From Hoplostethus atlanticus (Eukaryota > Chordata > Actinopteri > Trachichthyiformes > Trachichthyidae): 64,000 bases of DNA. Each line of letters opens with the position of its first letter. The stretch's first letter is position 1. A program made the translations under genes and the position numbers. Positions 1-11,544 of the stretch are shown here, one piece after another. The notes under the pieces were generated by a model. That model did no database searches and was not told the DNA's origin. It saw only the letters and a program-made list of their open reading frames with translations. The stretch lies in the NCBI GenBank assembly GCA_034670405.1, contig JAXDDX010000054.1:2673001-2737000 (forward strand), in the 5' to 3' direction.

Positions 1-2509
1 GTCCAAGCTACTCCTCAGGAAGTGCCAATGTAGACGGGAACTGCGTTCCTCAAGAACCGTATCTGAAACGGAAGCTGGTCAGCTTAGGGCATTTGTATGG
101 ACAGAAAACACCCTCTCGTGGATTTACGGTTCACAGTAAAAAACAGAGCGTGACGGAGGGGTTTTTGCAAGTGGTCTGAAAAAGCGGATTTGGTGTCCCC
201 CATATTTTCATCACAAAGATTTGTCGAATACGATTGAAGAGTAGAGCTCGTGGTACCGTTGCCCATAAAAACCCCTTATGAGGGAAGAGTCGGTTAAGAG
301 CCAAACCAAGACATCAATATTTGAAAGAGCCCTGCACTAGGCAGCTTCCCCCTCTAGTAAAGGGGAATACCCAAAAGCTGAATTCATGCAAGGAATAAAT
401 TCAAGGTGCAATTTTGCTGCAAAATCAGAAGCCCCTTCAAGCCTGTTTTCCCAAATGTTGTTAGTGGGATGGGATTTCTGTTGCAGCTTAATTTGTAATT
501 GTTTGATGAGACATGTTTTTTTAAGCAAGTCTTGTAGTGAGTGTATACAAAGTCATTGTCCTTCCAACCTTCCTGTATCCCCCCTCAGCGTATGGGGTGT
601 GTTTTTGGGACTTGGCACCATGTTTCCCCATGTGTGCCCTTTATTACAATTGGTGCTAAAAAAGCTCCCCTTTGACCCCCATGTTGCCCCTCTTGTGTCT
701 AGGCAGAAAGCCCAGACACCGGGGGACAGCACCTCAGGAGTCTCCCCACCACACTGTCCCATCGGATGACCCTTTATCTGTACACAGCATGAGAACATTC
801 CCGGGTTAATGAGTTACACTGAAAAATATAAAACCTAGAGGAGAGCAAATCTGAGCAGGAAACAGCCACAAGCCCACCATGGGACAACCCAGCTCTGTCT
901 GGAAAAGCGATTGGATGGACCCCTCCACTGGCAACCCCAAACCCCCTGGAGAGAGATGGACTTAAGTGCTGTTGGAGAAAATGCTTCTACAAAACCGACC
1001 CATGTTGAACAACGCTACAAGCAGGGGTTTAGGTGACTCACTTGGCTTTTAAATAATGTATAAGATGCAGCTCCCCACTTTGAGGTTTCTGCAGTTCCCC
1101 ATCCGTTCAGTGCATGTGCACCCCATTTTTCCCCCGTTTTTAAAGTCTTTTTTTAAACCATTTAAAAATTATGTTTGAAAGTCATCTTGACTTACTTTAA
1201 ATAACTGTGTAAAAACTTGTGTTTAAATGACGTTTGTCTGGCCATCCAGAAAATGCGTGCTAGCTGCTCACGTCCAGAGAAAAAAATTTTTAAACCCTAG
1301 TGGTGACTGAGTCGGGCTGTCCGTAAAGAGTACGAAATACCAGCCTTCCATCCGTCACGTCAAACACATAGCTCTTCTTACGAGCTTCAGAGATGTTCAT
1401 GGGCGTCAGCTGCTGCCCCTCCCTCTGGAACATCACCTGCCAGTCAGAAGTAGCCGAGGTGTAGGCCTGGGAAGAGTTTGAAGCAACTCAGGTCATACGA
1501 ATTATGATATACTTTAATTAACGGCATGCCATGTTCTTAACAGGTCATAGTTGGCTGACCAGATACAATGGTTAGCCATAGTATCTGGAAACTTGCTGCC
1601 CAAGAGTTGAGCGTGGCCCTCCACTATGGCCGCCAGCCGATGTTACGTCACCTGAGTGCCCGCTATACTCAAGTCAAACATACAGCTGTGAGAGCCGCAT
1701 TCCAGTCATCTTGCTTGGTCCCAGATGGGCAGGTCACGTCACTCCTCACAGACACCTAGAGAACCACAGCTAGTAAACACCTCCACTGAAACCATAATTA
1801 CTTTAAGGAGGTAAGATTTAACCCGACTTACTTCTTTTTAATTGATCTCACAGAGAACCTCGGGAGACCAGGGAGGGTGGAGAACAGGTTTTGTTCAAGC
1901 ATAGGTGACTTTCGTTCATCATGGGTCGAATTAGGTGAAGTTAAAGTGAACCCTTTTCATCCTAAAAGAGACACCATTTTAAATAGACGTAGTTTTGTAT
2001 CTGAAGAAAACTCCCGTTGGTTTATACATACTTTGTTTGTCAGCGTGACATAAAGTAAGAGGCTCGGAGTTCGGGGGCCCCGGTAGAGGGGAGAAACGAA
2101 TGTAGCCACACTCTGCTCATAGGGGCCAGTGATGGGGTATACCCCCTGTACCATTAGGAAGGAACACCCCAGTATCATTGGTTTGAAGAGTTAATACTGA
2201 TGCGTTATAAGATGAGCAACACTTACCAAAGCCTCAAGCGAGGTTCACCCCCATAAAAGGAGATCAACAGCGATATGAAGTACGACCCCCCGGGCACTTT
2301 TTGTCAAGTCCCCCCTATTGGATAAACGGGTTTAAGGATGAAAATACAAGTACTAGTAATTGTAGGTGTATGTATATGAAAGCAGAGCTAGAATCCTTAC
2401 CATTTGGAATATCAGCACATTTTGTAATTGACCACACCAACAAGAGTAAAGATACCCTGTAGGACACAAGAATAGCACATGCAATCAAAAACAGCAGTCA
2501 AGGGTCCAT
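1..2509 (-). pseudogene. Left duplicate of ZP gene A (exons 1-9, damaged)
   Basis: This stretch aligns end to end with 16248-18831, the 5' half of ZP gene A, so it is its left duplicate; exons 10-16 would lie outside the window. Exon 1 (2509-2401) keeps length and donor, but two substitutions make codon 4 a TGA stop at 2500-2498. Exon 5 (about 1290-1470) is nearly identical to its partner. In contrast 1-1280 and about 1850-2340 carry a one-base insertion or deletion every few tens of bases, so exons 2-4 and 6-9 are frameshifted many times. Either this copy is a pseudogene, or the indel-rich blocks are unpolished long-read sequence. The codon-4 stop is a substitution in a clean block, so it favours real loss of function. 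Confidence 0.8.
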
Positions 2510-3203
2510 ACATTTCCACCCAAGCAACTTACCCAAGCCAGAAACCAAATGCCATAGCCACTGACGTGCTGCAGTGTCTAAAGCTAGCCCGACAGCTAGA
2601 AAACTACACTTGCAAACCACCACAAGCTAACAGTGACCACTCGCTTGCAATATCCTGGCTAAATTGGCAGTTGTTGCATTGTTGCCAGCAAAGGCTTTTA
2701 TACGCTCACTGACCAACCAGAGGCCCTCAGGTGTAACAAGCACATGTGTTTCTCATTAGTGACTGAACCATCTTCCAATCAATTAAGCTCATAAGGTCCT
2801 GCCTCTGCTTAAAAGCACCTTGGGTTGTTAAATGCTTTAAAGAGTATGCATGTTCTTTAGCTGCCACGATTTTGTTTCACAAACTGAAAAAGTTTGCTTA
2901 TAATCATCATTTATTTCTAGTAGGGCTCCATTCCTGTATAGACTTATAATAGAAACAGGCTTTTAAGAGTATTAGTATTTTGTGAAGCCAAAGCATTCAC
3001 AACAGTCGTGTTAATAACTGGTCTTTTTAATGAACATAAACAAAATCACAGAGTAAAATAAATGTCTACAAAAGGTCTGAAACAATATCTTTTCATTTCT
3101 CATACCTAAGAATTGACAAAAAAAGGACAATAGCAAAAAAAAAAAATTGTCCCAGGAGCAGAAAACAAAAAATACACTGGTGTGTTTAAATGCATTGATA
3201 TAT
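2510..3203. other. Intergenic, promoter-side duplicate
   Basis: No coding sequence seen. It is the near-identical counterpart of 18832-19513 and keeps the TATAAAA-type box (minus strand, near 2700) and the E-boxes found upstream of ZP gene A. Confidence 0.6.
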
Positions 3204-3971
3204 TTAGTGTGTTGTAGTTCTCTTCGGGGTCCAGTATGCAGCCATCCCCATGCAGAGCAACACCAACAGCAGCAGCATGGAGGCCAGGGTCCTCGTGATC
3301 CATAGTGAGAATCCAGACATATACACTGACGAGATGGAGGAGGATCAAAGCCTTGTAACTTCAACCAACTTACTTCTTAATTTGAAGTTAATACATATAA
3401 GAGCCATAAGACGTGATTACTCTCCACAGTACCACCAGTCTATTATACAGTGAAATATGAGTAGAAAGTAATGTAGATATTTGATCAGAATAAAACACAG
3501 CGATAAGAATGACTACTGGACAGATGTAAGTTTTACACCAACACTACCTAGAGAATGTTTTTGCTGTCCATCCAAATTGACCCTCCATTTCCTTTGACCT
3601 GGAAGGGGTGGGAAAAGTACATATCATATAGTGAAATAAATAAATGTGAATCTAAGCAGATAAAATAATCAATTAGTGTATCCATGTAGCTACGATGCAA
3701 ACACACACACACACACACTTGTGTTGGTGGCTTCTCTGCGTGTGCGTTTGACTGGCGGGGGTGAGAGGTCCAGCGTTGGGTTCAAAGGGTGTTGGAAAGC
3801 GAGGGTGCTGGTATCATTGGCTGGGTAGCGACACTGGATGGTCAGCCTGAGACGGAAGGGACTGATATCAGCACTAATGTATTTAGTCACAAACAGTGGC
3901 CAAACTAGATTTAGGTCAGAGTGTGCTTGTGGTTGGTTGGTTCCCACCTGTACGGGGAATCTCTGTATATA

Positions 3972-3976
3972 AGAGG
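3972..3976. repeat. Target-site duplication AGAGG (left)
   Basis: Pairs with AGAGG at 11540-11544; the uninterrupted allele at 20301-20305 has one copy, which proves the insertion boundary. Confidence 0.95.
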
Positions 3977-4681
3977 TGAATTAGAGGTCTAGGAGGCCTC
4001 ACAGATGCGCGGAATAGAGCTGGTGAACACTATGGGAGTGTGACTCCGGTCAGAGAATCACGAAGGAGGAGCTTCAGTTTAAGGGTCTTTAATTCAAGGA
4101 AGAATGTGGTTCTACAGGGAAACACGATTCTACATGCACACACACATTAACACAACACTGTTGTCTAGAGTTGCAATAGTCCCCGTAGTTAGAAGCTACA
4201 GACAATGTTAAACATAGTTAGACATAGTTATGTAGATTGACTGGCTATGCGGGGGGACTAAGCTAGGCAATACAGACACAAGTGCATAAACAGTAAACCA
4301 ATGTAGCTCAATGTTTCAGTAACAAACAGAAATCTAGGTCCACATGTCTAGCCTAGCTAGCACTCAGTTAAGCTAATTAGCGACCATAACTAGCAGAGAG
4401 AAACAACTCCGAAACGGATTGACATAAACAGTCTCCAGAGTAAGTTACAGTAGTGAAACAAGGCATAAACATAAATACTCTACTTACATCTGTCATTGAC
4501 ACACAACTTCCCTGAAACGGAAGAAAGCACATGAAGCTCCTCAGCAAAACAGACACTGGTCAGAGCCGGGAACACTGCTCCTCTTAAAGGGCCAGTGACG
4601 CAATAACTGCAAATAGGCTCCCAATTGTCATCTAAGGAGCAGAGACAATTACCAACTCCTCTTAACAAGGACTTTCCTACA
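3977..4681 (-). repeat. 3' LTR of the BEL/Pao element
   Basis: 705-bp repeat of 10844-11539; downstream in element orientation because the element reads on the minus strand. It contains a 10-bp GTTAGACATA-type duplication absent from the other LTR. A G-rich tract on the minus strand at 4685-4693 adjoins it and is the likely polypurine tract. Confidence 0.9.
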
Positions 4682-4734
4682 CAGCCGCCCCCAAAAGTCT
4701 ACTTAGGCATTTTGAACAGAAACAGGAAAGTCTC

Positions 4735-6898
4735 TCAGGGATCCTCTGTATCAGGAAGACTCGGGAGCTGCACTAGCCGGGACACAGGGCGCAGGTATGT
4801 TCTGTCCTTCACCTGTACAGCCGTAGTGCGGACGCGCCCGTCGGCTCCAGGGTACGTCTGAGTGACCTTCCCAACAGGCCAGAGTGCCCGAGGAAGCTGT
4901 GGGTCAACGATGAGGGCCACCTGGCCAACTGACAGTTCCTTGCCGTCCTTCCTCCACTTCTGCCTCTCTTGTAGACCTGGCAAGTAGTGGCGTATGAAGG
5001 TGGACCAGAAATGGTCAGCCAGCACTTGACTATGTCTCCAGCGATGTTTCCCAAGGAGGTCACTGGAGTCGTAGACCGCTTGTGATAGGGACGAGTCACG
5101 GCGTCCCATGATGAGGATGTTCGGAGTGATGGGATCTGGATCCGCAACATCCGAGGAGAGGTAGCCCAAGGGCTTCGCATTCATGATACCCTCCACTTCA
5201 ATGAAAACTGTGCGGAGGACGGTCTCGGACACTGTCTGATCTTTCAGGATGACCTTGAGGGCAGTCTTCACTGACTTCACCTCTCTCTCCCAGGTTCCAC
5301 CGAAGTGAGGTGCGCTTGGCGGGTTGAAGCGGAACGTGATCTTTTGCTTGGCCAACTGTTCTTTCAGTCTCGGTGCCATCTCGGCGAAGGCTTCCTGCAA
5401 CTCTCTATCTCCTCCGACAAAGTTTGTGCCGTTATCAGAGAGCAGCTCAAACGGTGTGCCACGCCGTGAGATGAAGCGCCTCAGGGACATCAGGAAGGCA
5501 TCGGAGTCCAAGCTTTCTAGGAGGTCAAGGTGTACGCAGCGCGTAGTCATACACTTGTACACAATCCCCCACCTCTTCTCGTTCCGGCGTCCTATCTTGA
5601 TGTGGAATGGCCCGAAGCAGTCCACTCCTGTAGAATAGAACGGGGGCTTGTACAGACGCAAGCAAGAGGGTGGAAGGTCTGCCATCTTGGGCACATCAGG
5701 CTTTGCTCGCCACAGCTGACATTCTCGGCAGGAGTGCTGATGCTTGCGGATAGCTTCTCTTCCACGCAGAACCCAGAATCTACGTCGGAGATCGGCGAGT
5801 ACTCTCTCTGGCCCGGGGTGGAGAAGAGTCTGGTCATAATCTTGAATGAGCAGCTTTGTCAGGGGATGGTGCGGATCCAAGACGATTGGGTGGATGGCGT
5901 CCATCTCCAAATTCTCGGCTCTGCGTAGCCTACCGCCAACTCTGAGGAGACCTGTAGCCTTGTCATAGTCCGGAGATAGAGAGCCCAGGCGACTGTCAGA
6001 TGGAAGAGGCCGGTTAGACTTGAGAGCCTTGATCTCATCTGGGAATGAGTCCAGCTGGGCTCGTACGAGGAGGGCTTTCTCAGCGTTGAGGTAGTCAGTT
6101 GCCTCACAAGGCTGATCTGTGGTCTGGGGGTCAGCCGCCCCGTGAAGGGACCTGGCTGTTGCTTGGACGAGCTCTTTCCATGAAGAGAAGTCTTCGACGG
6201 CAGGGAGGTGGGACCCGGGGGAAATGGTCACGTTACCGATGATGGGGGACTTCCTCAGCTCACTGTCATCGGACTTAGGATCAGCAGAGGGCATAGTAGG
6301 CCACCGCTCTTCAGGGAAATAGAGGAATTCTGGACCTTGGTGCCATCGATGTGGTTGTGCAAACTCCTTCAGAGTCAGACCCCGAGTGATGTCATCTGCT
6401 GGGTTTGTGGCAGAGTTCACATATCTCCAGCTATCGGGATCAGTCAGGTTCTGGATCTCCGCGACTCGCGTGCCCACGAACACCTTGTATCTACAGGACT
6501 CTGACTTGATCCAGTGGAGAACCGTGGTGGAGTCGGACCACAAGACAACCCGCTGGATGGGCACAGTGAGCTCAGCTTGGAGTACGTCGGTGAGCTGAGC
6601 ACCTATGAGGGCAGCACTCAACTCAAGGCGGGGCATCGACAGCTGCTTCCTGGGGGCCACCCGAGACCTAGCAAGCACGAAGGAATCGTGGACTTGCTGC
6701 TGGTGGTCCACGGTCCGCATGTAAGCAACAGAGCCGTATGCACGCTCAGACGCATCGCAAAAAATGTGGAGGTCCCTGGTTGCCGTGAAAGCGTCCACGT
6801 GTGGCGGAGCGTAGGCTTGGGGGAACTCCAGGTGGATGAGGTAAGGAATCTCGTTCCCAGGTGCGCCATCTGTCGAGAAGACTTTGAGGTCAGATCGG
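4735..6898 (-). pseudogene. BEL/Pao pol, RNase H, integrase and C-terminal domain
   Basis: Reads minus, in a different frame from the RT part. Seen in order: RNase H (FCDASERAYGSVAY, MPRLELSAAL, LWSDSTTVLHW); an H2C2 zinc-binding integrase N-domain (H-P-G-P...HQHSCRECQ); the integrase core with D (GVDCFGP), D (LSDNGTNF) and E (GGTWEREVKSVK); and a C-terminal DUF5641-like segment (VGQVALIVDP). All three integrase acidic residues are present. The break with the RT frame lies near 6890-6900, and the linker before RNase H is shorter than usual, so some sequence may also be missing. The stop at 4735 lies about 45 bases before the G-rich tract and 3' LTR. Confidence 0.85.
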
Positions 6899-8785
6899 AT
6901 CATCCCAACCGACCTCCTCCTTCCACAGGTCTTGGATGAGAACCTTAGCCCTCGTGGTGAATGGTACAATGTAGCCAAGGGGGTCGTACTGACAGGCAAG
7001 TACTCGGTAAAGGTTCCTCATGGTGGGTGCTAAGGTCTCCACAGGGCGATGCTTGTACCCCAAGGAGTCGCTGAGGCAGTTCCAGCGTAGGCCCAGAGTA
7101 GGCTCCTGAAGGTCGCTACTGCTCTTGGAGAGCCACAGTTCGCTACTTTCAGGGCGGGCCTCAGGCGGGAGGTGCTCGATAAGGCGAACCTCGAAACCTC
7201 CGGTCTGTAAGCGCTGGCGGAGGTTGTCGACGAGGCACTTGGCCTCTTCAGTGGAGCATGTGCTGTGCAGAAAGTTGTCGACATAGAAGGACTGCTCGAC
7301 TGTTTCTGTCAAGGCAGGACTGCCCTCTACACTGTCTTGGATGTGTTGCTGGAGGGCGTAGATGGCACAGCAGGGACTACATGTCGTCCCAAAGGGAAGT
7401 ACCTGCCACTCATAGCTACTTGGCTCCTGCTCTCTCTCCATGTTCCTCCAGATGAAGTGTAGCACTGGCTTGTCAGTGGGCAGCAGGCGGATCTGGTGGA
7501 ACATGCCCTTAATGTCACCACTCACCGCCACGGAGTGTTGGCGGAACCTGATGAGGACACCGAGCAAGGTAGGCCCGAGTGCAGGTCCAGGGAGCAGGAG
7601 GTCGTTTAAGGACAGGCCTTGATGCTGAAACGAACAGTTAAAGACAATCCTGTCCTTACCGTTGTGACTCACCATATGGTGTGGAATGTACCAGGATTCT
7701 GCAGACTGGTCGGCTTCTTCAGGGGTTATCTTTGCCACATAGCCGGCCTTCTCCAGTTTCCGTATCTCGTTGCAGTAGACCTCTGCTCGCCTAGGGTCCT
7801 TGGCAAGTCTTCTCTCTGTGCTGCGGAGGCACGGCAGCACAGCTTCCTTTGGAGCGTGAAGTGGGGTAGTGTTCGCTCGCCGAAGCAGGGGGGTAGCGTA
7901 CCGCTCGACCCCATCAACCTCGACCCTGGTGGTGGATGCTTGAAGCACGGCCATGGCTTGCTGGTCCTGCTTGGAGCAGGTGGCTGCCTTCTTGCTTGCG
8001 CAGGGAAGAGTGTCGACTTGCCAGAGGCGCTCAACATTCCTGAAGAGCTCGGTGGCAGGGGAGACAGTGGAGATGAGGAGGCACTGTGAAGATGTAGTTT
8101 GGGCAAGGCTAGTAGGACCCTGGAGTAACCAACCTAGTCGGGTGCAGACGCCGATAGGACTACCTGGCGGGCCTGCACGTACTGGCCGTACAGGGATCAG
8201 GAGGTGTGGCATATCTGAACCAATCAGAAGCAGCGGCTGGGCGTAGTCGACTGGCGATAAGGGCAGACCGCGGAGGTGCTTGTAGTGTTTCTGTAATGCA
8301 GCCACTGGGTAGGAGTGTTCGGCAAGGTGCAGGCCTTCGGCGGTGAAGGCCTGGTGGATCCGGTACTTCTGGGAGGGCGTACACAGTAGAGAAACGTCAA
8401 GGGAGACAGAGTTGCCCTGGAGCTGTTCGACGTTTTGCTGGACTGTCTGTAGATGGAGAGTCTGTGGCTGTCTGGGAAGGTTCAGGCACTGCACAGCTTG
8501 AGGAAGAACGATACTTCGTTCTGAGCCATCATCGAGCACGGCGTAGGTCTCCAAGGCTTGGTCCCCGTGTCTCAAGATGACCTTGATGACCTTCAACATC
8601 ACCTGTTGTGGTCGGTTGGGCCGGTCGAGGTAGACCCTGACGGGTGGTGTAGTCACCATGTTGACACTGGTTTGCGTCTGCTGGACGGAGTCGTGCAGAA
8701 TGGTGAGGTGCTGCTCTTTGCATGTCTTGCAGGGGCGCTTCAGAGTACAAGCTTCAGCGGCGTGGTTGCACCACACTTCCAGCAC
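6890..8785 (-). pseudogene. BEL/Pao pol, protease and reverse transcriptase part
   Basis: Reads minus. Cys/His pairs of a zinc-binding stretch come first, then the retropepsin-like motif YAVLDDGS, then the reverse transcriptase, with SGDIKGMFHQI as the first catalytic aspartate motif and FYVDN as the second. YVDN rather than YVDD is common in BEL/Pao. The frame is separated from the upstream gag/zinc-knuckle frame by a one-base shift at about 8769-8775, and stops at 6890 shortly after the VGWDDP motif that begins the RT-RNase H linker. RNase H continues in another frame. The open frame lacks its own start, as expected for a polyprotein interior. Confidence 0.85.
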
Positions 8786-9012
8786 CGTTTACCATCTCGG
8801 ATCCACTTCACAACTTGGCTGTTGGACAACTTCTTGAAGTCGTTACAGGTATTCAGGAAGTGTTCTTTATTGTCACAGTAGGGACAAGGCGGTCTTGGAG
8901 CAACAGGCTCTGAAGTGCTAGCGACTTCCCCAGCGTTGAGAATTATGGTCGTGGTCTTCTCCTTATAATGAGTGACACGTTGGTCCTTCTTGGCTGGCTT
9001 GGGTGCATCACA

Positions 9013-10806
9013 CTAATAGAGTGCTGCAGCTCGGCTTGAGAGGCACTTAGCTTGTGACTTCATCTGAAGCCAGGCTGCCAGGTCAGGCAGGGTGTATGTC
9101 ATGTCGGACCCTGTCCGGAGAACGCCGCGACTCAGACAGTATTCGATGAATCCGTCCCTGAATGACGGAGGCATCTTGCTTAGGAGCCGGTCGATGTGAG
9201 ATCCACATCTCAACTCGTACCCATTTGGACCTTCAAGTGTCCCGAGCATGCCCACCAGAGACTGTATGGACAGGGCGAAGGAGTCAAAGGCTTCTGAGTC
9301 ACCAAACTTGATGGCAGGCGAGTTGAGGATGGCACCTAGCTCTAACTGGATGAGCTGCCGGGGTTGACCGTACTTGTCTTGCAGGGCTTGCAATGCAGCG
9401 GTGTAAGGCCGAATGTCATACATGTAGGCTTTAGCCAGGGGGAGAGCACTGGGAAGCTTCAAGTGGCCGAGGAGCACTTGGTACTTATACTGTTCAGTCA
9501 GGTGCCCGTGACTGCCCATCAAGTTATCCAAGGCTATCTTGAGGAGAGCAAAGTCACTTTCGCGGTCACGCTCGAAGACTGGCAGCATCGGCTGGGGGAT
9601 GCCGTAAGGCGAGGCAATCAGCATCTCTGAGCTTGGATGCTGGGGATGCCCTTGGCCTATTGTCGGCTGGTTAGTGGCCATGTGGTGTGCAGCGGAACTC
9701 ATGTGGTGGTATGGTTGAGCTGCGGTAGAGGTGGTCACTCTGTAGGTCGGAGTCTGTACTGCAGTGGGTCCTGCGGCGTGATACTGCTGGGTCTGGATAC
9801 CAGGTGTAGCCACAGAGGCTTGGTGTGACCTCGCAGGCATGATAGGAGTAGGGTACGATGATGCGGGAGCTGCAGCTGAGAGAGACATTGCCTGTGCTGG
9901 CGGCTGGATCTCTGAAGGGACGACGGCGGGGTGCGCCGGCGGGGGATCCATGCTCCGCTGCGCGGTAGGACACTCTAACTGGGGTGATCTTCCCTTGTGA
10001 GAAGACTCGGGCCCAGGAGCCACTGCAAGGTGCTGAAACCCAGGTGGAGGATAGGGCAGCTCAGATACTGCTGGATGCACGGGAGGGGGTCCAGAGTGTA
10101 GCTGAGGGATGGAGTGACGGCGGGGTGAGCCGGCAGGGATGTTGGCAGGTGGGAAAAGGAAGCTCCTTGGAGAAGATGCACCACTACGTGGTCCCTCCCT
10201 CTCTGGCTCTTGAAGGAGTGAGGTGACCAGCTTGGCTACTTGAAGTTCTTTCTCCTTCTTCTTCAGTTGTCTCTGCCTGTCAAGACGTTTGGCGATAGCT
10301 TCCCGTGCTTCCTGCTGTTGCCGTTGTGCTTCCCGGGCCTGGGTGTCGAGGCGCTGACACTCGAGGTCAGCCTTGCAGTCTTCTAGGGCCTGGCACTGTA
10401 ACTCCTCGAGCTCCAGGCGGTGGATGTTCTCCTGAAGGATAGCTTCCTGGAGTGGTGACAGAGCATGTCGAGGGTGTTCACCCACAGATGAACGAAGGGA
10501 GCCAACACCTGACCTGGAGGCAGACCTGGGAATCGACGTGTGTGAGGACCTACTTCCCTCAGATGGAGCCCTTACTTCGCTAATCGGGTGTCCGGATGTG
10601 GGCGAATGATGTGGGTGCTCGCTCCTCACAGATGTGGCCCTCGTCTCGCTAGCCCGTTGTTGTAGTGCATGGGATAGAGCCTTTGGAGGTTCATCTGATC
10701 GTTGAGGTTCATAGCTCACCTCGAAGTCGCTTAGGTGGTGTGGTAGGTGTCGCTCTCTGCGGGAACGAACGGATGTCTCTGTGATCTCCTGGTCTGTTGG
10801 ATCCAT
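9013..10806 (-). CDS. BEL/Pao gag (597 codons before TAG)
   Basis: Structural protein of the retrotransposon. I chose the Met at 10806 (MDPTDQEITE) because the frame's earlier Met lies inside the LTR, before the primer-binding site. An N-terminal Ser/Arg-rich part is followed by a charged, Gln/Glu/Arg-rich coiled-coil segment and a long Pro/His/Ser-rich linker. The last 180 residues (DFALLKIALDNLMGS onward, with LGAILNSP) resemble the DUF1759-type capsid region of BEL/Pao gag. The frame stops at TAG (9015-9013) but stays open after it and runs into a CCHC zinc knuckle at 8886-8845 (C-x2-C-x4-H-x4-C). So the TAG is either a read-through signal or decay. Confidence 0.8.
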   Translation of the reverse strand: MDPTDQEITETSVRSRRERHLPHHLSDFEVSYEPQRSDEPPKALSHALQQRASETRATSVRSEHPHHSPTSGHPISEVRAPSEGSRSSHTSIPRSASRSGVGSLRSSVGEHPRHALSPLQEAILQENIHRLELEELQCQALEDCKADLECQRLDTQAREAQRQQQEAREAIAKRLDRQRQLKKKEKELQVAKLVTSLLQEPEREGPRSGASSPRSFLFPPANIPAGSPRRHSIPQLHSGPPPVHPAVSELPYPPPGFQHLAVAPGPESSHKGRSPQLECPTAQRSMDPPPAHPAVVPSEIQPPAQAMSLSAAAPASSYPTPIMPARSHQASVATPGIQTQQYHAAGPTAVQTPTYRVTTSTAAQPYHHMSSAAHHMATNQPTIGQGHPQHPSSEMLIASPYGIPQPMLPVFERDRESDFALLKIALDNLMGSHGHLTEQYKYQVLLGHLKLPSALPLAKAYMYDIRPYTAALQALQDKYGQPRQLIQLELGAILNSPAIKFGDSEAFDSFALSIQSLVGMLGTLEGPNGYELRCGSHIDRLLSKMPPSFRDGFIEYCLSRGVLRTGSDMTYTLPDLAAWLQMKSQAKCLSSRAAALY

Positions 10807-10825
10807 AGCATCTTGGAGGAGCTCT

Positions 10826-10843
10826 ATCCGGCTCGAAGGACCA
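10826..10843 (-). other. Primer-binding site, complementary to tRNA-Tyr 3' end
   Basis: Directly after the 5' LTR the minus strand reads TGGTCCTTCGAGCCGGAT. Its complement is the CCA-tailed 3' acceptor and T-stem end of vertebrate tRNA-Tyr (GUA), which ends in CCGGCTCGAAGGA-CCA. The 18-base match abuts the LTR with no spacer. The tRNA identity is from memory of the tRNA sequence. Confidence 0.8.
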
Positions 10844-11539
10844 TGAATTAGAGGTCTAGGAGGCCTCACAGATGCGCGGAATAGAGCTGGTGAACACTAT
10901 GGGAGTGTGACTCCGGTCAGAGAATCACAAAGGAGGAGCTTCAGTTTAAGGGTCTTTAATTCAAGGAAGAATGTGGTTCTACAGGGAAACACGATTCTAC
11001 ATGCACACACATTAACACAACACTGTTGTCTAGAGTTGCAATAGTCCCCGTAGTTAGAAGCTACAGACAATGTTAAACATAGTTATGTAGATTGACTGGC
11101 TATGCGGGGGGACTAAGCTAGGCAATACAGACACAAGTGCATAAACAGTAAACCAATGTAGCTCAATGTTTCAGTAACAAACAGAAATCTAGGTCCACAT
11201 GTCTAGCCTAGCTAGCACTCAGTTAAGCTAATTAGCGACCATAACTAGCAGAGAGAAACAACTCCGAAACGGATTGACATAAACATAGTCTCCAGAGTAA
11301 GTTACAGTAGTGAAACAAGGCATAAACATAAATACTCTACTTACATCTGTCATTGACACACAACTTCCCTGAAACAGAAGAAAGCACATGAAGCTCCTCA
11401 GCAAAACAGACGCACTGGTCAGAGCCGGAACACTGCTCCTCTTAAAGGGCCAGTGATGCAATAACTGCAAATAGGCTCCCAATTGTCATCTAAGGAGCAG
11501 AGACAATTACCAACTCCTCTTAACAAGGACTTTCCTACA
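10844..11539 (-). repeat. 5' LTR of the BEL/Pao element
   Basis: 696-bp copy of the LTR, upstream in element orientation. It would hold the promoter; no TATA box was assigned. Confidence 0.9.
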
Positions 11540-11544
11540 AGAGG
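11540..11544. repeat. Target-site duplication AGAGG (right)
   Basis: Right-hand copy of the 5-bp duplication made on BEL/Pao insertion. Confidence 0.95.

Larger units (their letters stand above)
3977..11539 (-). mobile_element. BEL/Pao LTR retrotransposon, nearly full length
   Basis: Two near-identical direct repeats (3977-4681 and 10844-11539) start TG and end CA, and AGAGG flanks both sides (3972-3976 and 11540-11544). The empty site is visible in the duplicate at 20301-20305. Inside, read on the minus strand: primer-binding site, gag, protease, reverse transcriptase, RNase H and integrase, the BEL/Pao order with integrase after RNase H. The two LTRs differ by only a few substitutions and about five small indels, so insertion is recent. 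Coding capacity is interrupted by a stop after gag and by frameshifts near 8770 and 6895, so this copy looks non-autonomous as assembled. Confidence 0.95.

Noticed and set aside
3011-3364. 117-codon minus frame, also at 19333-19674
   Set aside because: Shadow of exon 18 of ZP gene B; the true frame there gives the TM tail, not this Cys-rich peptide.
5324-10226. Plus-strand open frames across the retrotransposon
   Set aside because: Antisense shadows of gag and pol; no plus-strand motifs.
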